A stretch of 64,000 nucleotides of DNA from assembly GCF_000935125.1 (NCBI RefSeq), contig NZ_JRKI01000018.1, positions 124,001 through 188,000 of the forward strand, read 5' to 3'. This DNA is from Streptomyces natalensis ATCC 27448 (GTDB lineage Bacteria; Actinomycetota; Actinomycetes; Streptomycetales; Streptomycetaceae). The position numbers and the translations under genes are program-made. How positions within the stretch are numbered: the stretch's first letter is position 1; every line of letters starts with the position of its first letter. Below, in pieces: positions 52,043-59,833 of this stretch. The notes under the pieces are model-generated. The model saw only the letters and a list, made by a program, of their open reading frames with translations, was not told the DNA's origin and did not search any database.

Positions 52043-52438
52043 TCAGCTGATCCTGGCCGCGGACCGGCCCGGGTAGACAGAACCGCGGCTCGGGCCAGAC
52101 CGTCCTCTAATCGTGGGGCTACTCGTAACTCGTCCGAGCAGTCTCGGTGTTGGCGGTGATGGCGATTCTTGAAAACGGCCAGTGTCGCTCCTCGCCCCGC
52201 TTGATCGGGTTCCAACGGACTGGGGAAGTGTGGCGAATACAACTCCAGTGGGGCGCCGGGCCGTTCGGCCGCTTGGCGTTTCGGGTGTGCTATTCCGTGG
52301 ATTGCTCGGCACGGTGCTTCATGCTGCGCATTTCTGCCCTGACTGGCTCGTCCCCTCCGGAGTCGCGTCACGGCCACCTCCGTCACGTCGTGGCAAGGCA
52401 GCGAGCCAGCACCTCTGCACGGACCGACTTCGCGTGCT
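52043..52438. other. Gene-free 396-bp stretch
   Basis: No reading frame here resembles a protein. It contains the right copy of a 20-bp inverted repeat (52109-52128) matching 49877-49896. Otherwise I see nothing. Confidence 0.6.
52109..52128 (+). repeat. 20-bp exact inverted repeat partner of 49877-49896
   Basis: AATCGTGGGGCTACTCGTAA here is the exact reverse complement of 49877-49896 inside the integrase remnant. The two bracket the IS5-type transposase and the MDR oxidoreductase (about 2.25 kb). Confidence 0.75.
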
Positions 52439-52948
52439 CTAAGCTCCTTCCGCCGGGGGTGTTGGTCCCTTCGCGTAGCGGTTGCGCATGGCATCGCTGG
52501 CCGCAGGGCCCGCCGTGAAGACGTACGCGGCGCTGTCGTCGAGCCGGCGGCCGGTTTTGGCGTCGACGACCACGGGCTCGACCTGCTCTCCGCTGTTCGC
52601 GTCGACGAGGATCATGCTGCGTTTGTCCGGTGCGAGGCGGGAGTTGCCCCAGGCGGCCAGGGCGACGATCACCGGTCGCAGGGAGCGCCCCACTTCGGTG
52701 AGTACGTACTCGTGGCGGACGGGGCTGGTCTGATATGGCCTGCGCTCCAGTAGTCCGTCCGTGACGAGGGTTTTCAGGCGGGTGGTGAGCATGCTGGAGG
52801 AGATGCCCAGGCTCTCCTGGAACTGGTCGAAGCGCGTGTAGCCGTCGAAGGCGTCATGGAGGATCAGCAGCGTCCACCACTCGCCGACGTGCTCCACCGT
52901 CGTGGACAGCGGGCACTCGCGGTCCTCCAGCCTGATCCGGCTCGCCAT
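52439..52948 (-). CDS. HxlR-family transcriptional regulator
   Basis: A 169-residue winged-helix protein. The HxlR signature Cys is present (LEDRECPLSTTVEHVGEWW), followed by WTLLILHDAFDGYTRFDQF, LGISSSMLTTRLKTLVTDGLLERR and YVLTEVGRSLRPVIVALAAWG. These often sense redox or electrophiles through the Cys. ATG 52948 has GGGGATGG upstream; an ATG at 52957 is possible. It is divergent from a truncated SDR, with a perfect 10-bp inverted repeat between them. Confidence 0.88.
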   Translation of the reverse strand: MASRIRLEDRECPLSTTVEHVGEWWTLLILHDAFDGYTRFDQFQESLGISSSMLTTRLKTLVTDGLLERRPYQTSPVRHEYVLTEVGRSLRPVIVALAAWGNSRLAPDKRSMILVDANSGEQVEPVVVDAKTGRRLDDSAAYVFTAGPAASDAMRNRYAKGPTPPAEGA

Positions 52949-52965
52949 GGCAACCATCCCCAGTT

Positions 52966-53004
52966 ACTGCTAAAATCGAAGTTACTAGCTTTTATTTTAG
53001 CAGT
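52966..53004. promoter_or_regulatory. HxlR operator candidate between divergent genes
   Basis: ACTGCTAAAA (52966-52975) and TTTTAGCAGT (52995-53004) are exact inverted repeats, 19 bp apart. The stretch is strikingly AT-rich for this genome. AGTTACT also occurs twice (52963 and 52980). Confidence 0.55.
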
Positions 53005-53054
53005 GACGAGAGGGGTGGTGCCTCGCAGGCCCGCGCCCCGGAACGGACCACACC

Positions 53055-53190
53055 GTGACCACCTCTATCAACGAATCCCTCGAAGGTCGGCGCGCCCTAG
53101 TCACCGGCGGCACCAAGGGCATCGGAGCCGCCATGATCGTCCATCCCACGCCTCGTGCAGGTCGGCGACTATGTGCCTGGGATTTCAGGT
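53055..53190 (+). pseudogene. Truncated short-chain dehydrogenase
   Basis: From GTG 53055 the first 28 codons read as an SDR N-terminus (RRALVTGGTKGIGAAM, the NAD-binding motif). Homology stops abruptly near 53140 and a stop follows at 53191. The rest of the gene is missing. The interval to 53482 has no recognisable protein. It was presumably the divergent target of the HxlR regulator. Confidence 0.72.
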
Positions 53191-53482
53191 GAGCAACTCC
53201 GTGGTCGCCACCGAGCGCCGGGTGAGGTGATTCATATATCTCCATCAGCGGCGGTCCTGCAGGTCTCCTGCGGTGTCCTCCGAGGATCTGTCGATGACGC
53301 TGTCCTGCCACTTTGGCTCGCCGCTGCGCGGTATGCGTCACCAGATCGGCGCGCTGCTTGTCGACAAGGGTGCCGGGAACGGGGCACTGCAACGGGCCGT
53401 CGGGTTCTGTCCGATCAGCCTTCGCTGTCGGTTTGTTGATCGATACGGTGAGCGGTGATTGTCGTCTCGGGGAGGGGAGTCG

Positions 53483-54127
53483 ATGGAGCTCGCAGACAGA
53501 TATCAGGCTCTGGCGCGTGGTGCGCTGTTGGTTGCTGAGTCTGCCGAGGACGCCTACCGGCTGGGTGCCCTTGATCGCTTCCTCAAGCCATGGATCCGGG
53601 GCAGACTGCACTCACTGGGCAGTCTGCTCGACAGTTGCGACTCCAGACGCCAACTGGCCGAGGACACAAGGGCCTTCGCCCAGACAGCCGCCAGGTACTC
53701 GGAACTGCGGGACCAACTCTTTTCCGACGTTCACCACACGCGCCCGGAGCCACCCTGGCGGATCGTGGGACAGAAGACGATGGCGATCCGGGCACAGTCC
53801 GGAGTACTGCTGCGACAGCCGACGTTCATCCTGCGGCGCCTGGATGCCGGCTCGGACGTTCTCGGCGCAGCAACCTGGGACTTCACGGTGATCGCTAATC
53901 CGTCTGACCCAGCAGACGAGGGCACGTCGTTCGTGGTCATGGTGTCGACCGGCGACCACACCGGCGGAGTACCCGTTCAGGTGTCCAAGGAGCTTGAGAG
54001 CGAACGAGCGTGGTACCAGCAGCTGGAGTACGGCTTCTATGCCCTGGGAATCACGCCGTTTCTCACCGCGATCTACGACCCTGATCGTCACCGGAAGCGG
54101 GCGACCGATGACGGCTACGGCGGCTGA
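53483..54127 (+). CDS. Hypothetical protein
   Basis: A 214-residue soluble protein starting at ATG 53483 with a strong GGGGAGGGGAG site upstream. The N-terminal 90 residues are helical (ELADRYQALARGALLVAESAEDA, LGSLLDSCDSRRQLAEDTRAFA). The C-terminal half has strands (WDFTVIANPSDP, TSFVVMVSTGDHTGG) and a YQQLEYGFYALGI helix. No family recognised. The reading frame is intact, unlike its neighbours. Confidence 0.6.
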   Translation: MELADRYQALARGALLVAESAEDAYRLGALDRFLKPWIRGRLHSLGSLLDSCDSRRQLAEDTRAFAQTAARYSELRDQLFSDVHHTRPEPPWRIVGQKTMAIRAQSGVLLRQPTFILRRLDAGSDVLGAATWDFTVIANPSDPADEGTSFVVMVSTGDHTGGVPVQVSKELESERAWYQQLEYGFYALGITPFLTAIYDPDRHRKRATDDGYGG

Positions 54128-54231
54128 CCCGACAGGCGTCGCAAATGCGAGGAGCCTGCCATGTTGTCCGGCCCGAGACCACGGTATCCCCGTGGCCATC
54201 GGGCCGGACATAGCGGCTCTGCACCGGGTTG

Positions 54232-54475
54232 TCAGGTGCCCGCGATCTGGGCTTCGAGGTCGGCGACCCGCCGGTCCTGGAAGCGGAGGTTGGACCGGGC
54301 GGCCTTCAGCCGCTCGTCGAGGGTGCGGTTGTCGGCCGTGAGCTGGCGGACGCGCTGCTTGAGGGCGGTGTGCTCGGCGACGATCCGTTGGATGGTCTCC
54401 TCGGTCCATTCGGCTTCCAAGTCGCGAATGTGGCCGAGGAGTTCACCGATGCGGGCTGAGCCCCCTCGTTGATCC
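54232..54475 (-). pseudogene. Coiled-coil protein remnant (transposon-accessory type)
   Basis: The reverse frame reads SARIGELLGHIRDLEAEW and continues as a heptad-rich helix (IVAEHTALKQRVRQLTADN, ERLKAARSNLRFQDRRVADLE), ending at 54232. No proper start is seen, and the frame runs into phosphatase sequence. It resembles the DUF6262-like coiled-coil proteins that accompany some transposases. That is a guess. Confidence 0.45.
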
Positions 54476-54878
54476 CGGCCTCGATGGCCCCGTTCACGGT
54501 GCGGCCGACGGCAAGCCCTGGCACTACGTGAAGACCACGGCCAACGGCGGACCGCATGCCCACCCAGACCAACCCTGGGCCACGGGATCCGACACCTGGA
54601 ACGGCTACCTCCAGCGAGCCGAAGCGTTCCTTTACGACCTCATCGCCCGCCACGACGGCGGCCGCGTCCTGTTCGCCGCACACGGCGAAACGATCCTCGC
54701 CGCACACGCCCTCCTGCTCGGACTTGGGCCGATGACGGAAGCCGGCTTCAACGTCTCCCATGCCTCCGTCACCCGCTGGCAGCACCACCACAACCGGCTC
54801 GGCCAGCGCCGCTGGATGCTCGACCGGCACAACGACACCGCCCACCTCGCCGCATTAGCAGCGGGAACGACGCCATGA
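54471..54878 (+). pseudogene. Histidine-phosphatase (phosphoglycerate-mutase-like) C-terminal fragment
   Basis: The frame enters as PLVDPGLDGPVHGAADGKPW and carries the family C-terminal block VLFAAHGETILAAHALLLGL with the second catalytic His. The N-terminal RHG motif is missing and there is no start codon in context, so the gene is truncated at its 5' end. The stop overlaps the next gene (ATGA), showing a former operon with the phosphotransferase. Confidence 0.7.
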
Positions 54879-55710
54879 GCACAGCTCACGCCGACCCGCG
54901 CATCCAACTCGCGCGCGAGGCGGTCGGAGCTGTCAGCATCGTTGCCGACCCGACGCTCCCGCCCCACCTCCTCCAGCTCGTCGATAGCCGGAGCAACACC
55001 TACTTCGCCAAGCAGCACAGAAGCCAGGCCCGATACGTCCAAGAGGCGCATGCCTACCTGACGTGGAGACGCCATCTCCAAGACCACGCCCCCGAGTTAG
55101 TCGGCCACCAGGACTCGACGCACACCCTCCTGCTCACCGCAGTGCCTGGCCGAAGCGGTGACACACTGCTGCCCGGTTCGGACGAGGAGGAGCGAGCACA
55201 CCACGACGCCGGAGCTGCACTTCGCGGTCTCCACCACGCGACAAACGTCGTGGCACCGGAGACATGGGAGCCGCGCTGGCAGATCGTTTCCGAAGCTGGG
55301 TTACCAGGGCCGACAGCACGGACCTCCTATCGGGCACCCAGCGGAGCCTTCTCCTGCAGACCGCAAACAAGTTGGTCGGCACGTCCATGGACAGCGCCAT
55401 CTGCCACCTCGACTACCAACCCAGGAACTGGCACGTCGGGGTCGGCTTCTGGACCTTCGACTTCGAGCACATGCGACGCGACGCCCGCATCCGGGACTTC
55501 GCCCGACTCGAGTTCCGCCACTGGCAGGCGGCCCCTCAACTGCGTGAGGCGTTCTTCACCGGCTACGGAAGTCGCCTCACGGATACCGAACAACGGCTCC
55601 TGGAGCGCTTCGGCGCCATCGAAGCTGTCACCGCAATCGTCCGCGGTCACGAACAGGGCGACGCCGTCCTGAGCGCCCACGGGCACACCGTCCTGGCCCA
55701 ACTGAGCTGA
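54875..55710 (+). pseudogene. Aminoglycoside-phosphotransferase-family gene with a frameshift
   Basis: Frame one (54875 on) gives the N-lobe: STAHADPRIQLAREAVGAVS, YFAKQHRSQARYVQEAHAYL and LLLTAVPGRSGDTLL. Near 55262-55270 the reading shifts. In the second frame to 55710 the C-lobe continues with MDSAICHLDYQPRNWHVGVG (catalytic HxDxxxxN) and TFDFEHMRRDARIRDFARLE (metal-binding Asp). Together about 278 codons, the family size. One indel explains the break; a sequencing error cannot be excluded. It sits between phosphatase and epimerase fragments. Confidence 0.75.
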
Positions 55711-55745
55711 CCACCCCACCCGCCAACCCACCACTGGAGAGTTCC

Positions 55746-56870
55746 GTGTCAGACAGCCACACGGCCGCGACCACATCGAGCCCCCGGCGCGCGCTGGTGA
55801 CCGGCGCGACCGGCTTCATCGGATCCCACCTCGCTCACGCCCTGCTCCAGACAGGGGCCACGGTCATCGGTGTCGACCGCCGCGACCCAGCAAGAGATCA
55901 GACAGCCGCCGCCAACATGGCCGCACTGCACAGCCTCCCTGGCTACATGCACATCACCGCGGACCTCCTCACGTGCGCCATCGATCCACTCCTCATCGAC
56001 GCAGACGTGATCTTCCACCTGGCCGGCGTCCCCGGTGTACGGCCCTCGTGGGGTCCGCAGTTCAGCGAGTACGTCAACTCCAACATCCTCGCCACCCCGC
56101 GGCTCATGGACGCCGCCACCCGCATGCACGTCCCCCGGCTCGTCGTGGCCTCCTCCTCCAGCGTCTACGGCCCCACCAACGGCGGCCCCAGCGTCGAAGG
56201 TGATCAGCCCCGACCGGCCTCCCCGTACGCAGTCACCAAACTCGCCGAGGAACAGCTCTGCCTCGCCTACGCTTCCCGAGCCGACTGCCGCACCAGCGTC
56301 ATCGCCCTGCGGTACTTCACCGTCTACGGGCCCCGCCAGCGCCCCGACATGTTCACCCACCGCGCCCTCCACGCCGCGATGACAGGGCAGCCACTGCGCC
56401 TGTACGGAGACGGACACCAGCGCCGCGACTTCACGTACATCGACGACGCCGTCGCCGCCACCATCGCCGCCGCGGGCGCCCCCATCGACACAGGCATCGT
56501 CAACGTCGGCGGCGGAGCCAACGCCTCGCTGATCGACGTCATCAACATCGCCAACAACCTCGCCGGCCGGGAGATCCAGATCCACGCCGACAACACACGG
56601 GGACGCCGAGTATCTCGGTTGATCTGGCCCGGGAAGGGCAGAGGCCTGTGGCCATCCCAGTTGATCTGGTCTGTCTGGGCTGTTTCGAACGGAAACCACG
56701 CCTGGGCGGTCCGCCATCCGAGCCTTACGAAGGGTCGGAGTTCTGCAGTTGCTCGAACAGTTGGGGAAGTTGCCCGAAGCCGGCTGAGAGTCTCAGAACG
56801 TCGGCGTAGTCCCGCACGTGGACGATCTGCGCTCCGCGGGCCCGCAGGAAGAGGACGAACCCGGACGTGA
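55746..56870 (+). pseudogene. NAD-dependent nucleotide-sugar epimerase/dehydratase, C-terminus lost
   Basis: The first 285 codons are good extended-SDR sequence: RALVTGATGFIGSHLAHALL, DVIFHLAGVPGVRPSWG, SSSSVYGP, SPYAVTKLAEEQL (catalytic YxxxK), RYFTVYGPRQRPDM and RRDFTYIDDAVAA. Beyond about 56607 (after IHADNTRG) homology ends and the frame continues into unrelated Arg/Ser-rich codons. The substrate-binding C-terminal part (about 30 residues) is therefore missing. GTG 55746 follows a GGAGAG site. It overlaps the reverse NTF2-like gene, which is further evidence of a rearranged junction. Confidence 0.75.
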
Positions 56871-57180
56871 AGCTCTCTCCTGTGGCGTGGTTGACAGCGT
56901 CAAACTCGTGCTCGGCGATGATCAGCTCCGGGTCCGCTGTGTCGTGCACCCGTACCTCACGGAACCCGGCCACTGGTGACGGATACGGCGAAGCCCAAGC
57001 ACGGGTGAAACCCGCACGGATCTGTTCTCGGCCCTCGTAGCGGGACGCCTCCCGCCGCGGGGCAAGGAAGGGAAACTCATAGACGGCGTTCTCGGCGAAC
57101 AAGTCAGCCAGCGCATCCGGCGAGAAGTCCAGCATCGCCTGCTGAAAGCACTCCAGTAACTGCCTCGGTGTCTGCGGCAC
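56725..57180 (-). CDS. NTF2-like / SnoaL-like protein
   Basis: A 151-residue cone-shaped fold candidate. The N-terminal helix TPRQLLECFQQAMLDFSPDALADLF is followed by AENAVYEFPFLAP, YEGREQIRAGF and four strands (VAGFREVRVHDTADPELIIAEH, FTSGFVLFLRARGAQIVHVRDY). The family holds isomerases, hydrolases and small-molecule binders, and the exact role is open. GTG 57180 has GGAGG 6 nt upstream. It is intact, although flanked by broken genes. Confidence 0.78.
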   Translation of the reverse strand: MPQTPRQLLECFQQAMLDFSPDALADLFAENAVYEFPFLAPRREASRYEGREQIRAGFTRAWASPYPSPVAGFREVRVHDTADPELIIAEHEFDAVNHATGESFTSGFVLFLRARGAQIVHVRDYADVLRLSAGFGQLPQLFEQLQNSDPS

Positions 57181-57299
57181 GATTCCTCCAGCCTGGGCTC
57201 TGGTGAGCGACAGTACGGCTCAGCCGCCCCCGCCGCAGGCGAATCACTCTCCGCCGCACCCCAGCGGGTCGCTGTCGTGGTGGTCAGCCTTGACAGGCC

Positions 57300-57615
57300 A
57301 CCTGAGACCGGCGGCGAATCGGACCAGATCACGTGAGACGCGGACCATTCCCTTGCTTTGTGTCCGGACATGTGGTCGTGGGGCCGGATTCGAGGGGGGC
57401 GTCGCAGGTCACACGTCCAGTTCCGTTGTCTGACCCCGTACGGCGGTTCCGGCGAAGCCTGCCCTGGGATCCCGGCCCGGGTCCGTGTGCCGTTCACCGC
57501 GCTCGGTCCACTGCCGGTACGCGTGGGGCTGGAGGCGAGCGGGCCGAACTCGTCCAGGCAGAACACGGCTTCGGGCTCGCCTTCATCGGGTATGACTCCG
57601 CGTCGGCGATCGCTT
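57300..57615 (-). pseudogene. IS630-type transposase remnant
   Basis: The reverse strand reads EPEAVFCLDEFGPL, the DDE-region motif of IS630-like transposases. After a one-base shift it continues as LQPHAYRQWTERGERHTDPG. The downstream part GVRQRNWTCDLRRPPR resembles the next family block. Both ends are missing. The rest of the interval 57181-57838 has no gene I can support. Confidence 0.6.
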
Positions 57616-57838
57616 AGAGGTGTTCGGCGTTGGCCTTCTTGGGGGCATAGTCCGGGTCGCAGGAGGTCTTACCGGTCTCTATGGCGGTCATGGCCAGGCG
57701 GTGTGCTCACCACCTCGTACTGCCCCCAGCCCCGCCCCCGCTGTACCGGTTGGTTCCGCTGGGGCGGGGCTGGGGCATTCGCCGGGGGTGTCCGTGCGGA
57801 AGGCGGTCCGGCCCTCGGCACGTCGTATGGGGTCGGGG

Positions 57839-59449
57839 TTATGAGCAGGTGGTGCCGGCTGCCGGGACCTTGCCGTCGAGCAGGTAGCCGTCCACGGCCT
57901 TCTTCAGGCAGGGGTTGCCGGTGTTGTAGCCGCCGTGGCCTTCGCCGTTGAGCGTGAGCTCGATGCCCACGCCGTCGCCCAGCTCCCTGGCCATCTTCCT
58001 GGCGCCCTCGTACGGAGTAGCCGGATCGCCGGTGTTGCCGATGACGACGATGGGGGCCGAGCCCTTGGCGCTGACCTCGGTCTTGTCACTCTTGCCGGTG
58101 ACCGGCCAGTCGGTGCAGCCGGTCAGACCCCAGGCCATGGACTCGCCGAAGACCGGGGAAGCCTTGCGAAACTCAGGCAACTTCGCCTTCACATCGTCGG
58201 CGGTGTAGCGCCGCTTGGTATCCACGCAGCTGATGGCACGGTTCGCGGCGTTGGAGTTGCTGTAGCGGCCCTGCTCGTCACGGCCGCTGTAGCTGTCGGC
58301 GAGCGCCAGCAGCACATTGCCCTGACCGAGCTTCATCGCCTCGCCCAGCCCTATCGTCAGCGTGTCCCAGTTCTCCTTGTTGTAGAGCGCGGCTCCGATG
58401 CCGGTGAGCGCCTGGTCCTGGGTGAGCTTGCGACCGCCCTTGGTGGGCAGCGGGTGCTTGTCGAGCTTCTTCAGCAGTGCGGCGAGCTTCTGGTTGCCCT
58501 CGGCTCCGCCCTTTCCGGTCGGGCAGCCAGAGCCCTTCGTGGCGCAGTCCTTCATGTAGTTGTTCAGTGCGAGCTGGAAGCCCTTCGCCTGGCCGAGGGC
58601 GCTCTGGAGGGGGTCCTTGGCCGGGTCGACCACGGCGTCCAGCACCGAGCGGCCGACGTTGTGGGGGAAGAGGTGGGCGTAGACGCCGCCGAGCTGGGTG
58701 CCGTACGAGATGCCGAAGTAGTTCAGCTTCTTGTCGCCGAGGACTTCGCGCATGAGGTCCATGTCACGCGCGGCGCTCACCGTGTCCACGTGGGGAAGCG
58801 TCTTGCCGGAGTTGCGCTGGCAGGCTTCGACGTACTTCTTGTTGGCGGTAGTCGCGGCCTTGAGTTCGGCGTCGTCGTCCGGCGAGCCGTCGACCGCGCT
58901 CGCGGCGTCGGTCTCCTTGTCGCCCAGGCACTTCACACCCGCGCTGGCGCCCACACCGCGCGGGTCGAAGCTGACCAGGTCGTAGCGCGAGTGCAGGGTG
59001 TCGTAGTCCTTGGCGAGGCCGGGGAGCGTGGTGATGCCGGAGCCGCCGGGACCGCCGAAGTTGAAGACCAGCGAACCGATGCGGTGGCCCTGGTCCTTGG
59101 CCTTGGCGCGGATCAGCGCGAGGCCGATCGTCTCGCCGCCCGGCTTGACGTAGTCCAGCGGTGCCTTGAGCGTGGCGCACTCCCACTCGCCGCCCGGGGC
59201 CTTACCGCCGCCCTGCGCGGAAGTCGGCGCCGCGCACTGCTTCCAACTGAGCTTCTGCCCGGTCAGCGAAGTCGGCAGGGCGCTTGTGACGGGGCCGGGA
59301 CGCGACGACGAGGCGTTCGCGGCCGACGAGGACCCGGGCGAGGTCTTCAGGGGTTTGTTGCCGTTGCATCCGACGACGGTGGTGACGGCCAGTACGGCGG
59401 CCGCGCTCAGCGCGCCGACCCGTACGGCCTTTCGGGCAGCTATGGGCAT
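57839..59449 (-). CDS. Exported TAP-like alpha/beta hydrolase (tripeptidyl-aminopeptidase family)
   Basis: A 536-residue lipoprotein: the signal peptide ends with lipobox VTTVVGC (Cys near residue 28), followed by a Ser/Pro-rich linker. The alpha/beta-hydrolase core has GSLVFNFGGPGGSG (oxyanion region), the nucleophile in YFGISYGTQLGG, Asp in VIGNTGDPATPYEGA and His in NGEGHGGYN. It resembles the Streptomyces SlpD/SlpE and Tap mycelial proteases that remove tripeptides. ATG 59449 gives the complete signal. A long opposite-strand frame over the gene is a G/C artefact. It is divergent from the two-component genes. Confidence 0.9.
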   Translation of the reverse strand: MPIAARKAVRVGALSAAAVLAVTTVVGCNGNKPLKTSPGSSSAANASSSRPGPVTSALPTSLTGQKLSWKQCAAPTSAQGGGKAPGGEWECATLKAPLDYVKPGGETIGLALIRAKAKDQGHRIGSLVFNFGGPGGSGITTLPGLAKDYDTLHSRYDLVSFDPRGVGASAGVKCLGDKETDAASAVDGSPDDDAELKAATTANKKYVEACQRNSGKTLPHVDTVSAARDMDLMREVLGDKKLNYFGISYGTQLGGVYAHLFPHNVGRSVLDAVVDPAKDPLQSALGQAKGFQLALNNYMKDCATKGSGCPTGKGGAEGNQKLAALLKKLDKHPLPTKGGRKLTQDQALTGIGAALYNKENWDTLTIGLGEAMKLGQGNVLLALADSYSGRDEQGRYSNSNAANRAISCVDTKRRYTADDVKAKLPEFRKASPVFGESMAWGLTGCTDWPVTGKSDKTEVSAKGSAPIVVIGNTGDPATPYEGARKMARELGDGVGIELTLNGEGHGGYNTGNPCLKKAVDGYLLDGKVPAAGTTCS

Positions 59450-59578
59450 GAGGCAATTCCGATCTATGACACCGGACGCGAAGAGGACGGAGCAAACGGA
59501 CTCCGCGGGCGGCCGGTGGCGGCTTGGTGGGTTACGGGGAACCGGCCATCCGCGCCACCGGCTGATCACGCTGATCAC

Positions 59579-59589
59579 GGGGGGGGGGG
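59579..59589. repeat. G11 tract in the divergent promoter region
   Basis: Eleven consecutive G follow a duplicated GCTGATCAC. It sits in the 384-bp gap (59450-59833) between the TAP-like gene and the kinase gene, where I see no other feature. Such a tract is length-unstable. Confidence 0.7.
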
Positions 59590-59833
59590 TGACGCTCCTT
59601 GCCGGTGCTGGGCCGATGCCCCAAGCCTGGCAGCGGATCGTGGCCCGGTAATCAGCCTCAGGGGCCGATCAGCCATCACCCCGCAGGACGACCGGCCCAA
59701 CGAAAGTCGCTTTGGCTGCGCAGGTTTCCGGACGGCAGCGGTGCCGGACGACAGCGCCCGTGCGACTTTCGTCGTGAACCGTCGCGACCAATGGCGGGTG
59801 CGGTGTCCGGCTGTGGCTGCCTAACGTGGCCGC

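Noticed and set aside
57935..59824. 629-codon forward frame across the TAP-like gene
   Set aside because: The reverse strand encodes a complete lipoprotein hydrolase with signal peptide and catalytic triad. The forward frame is its antisense shadow.
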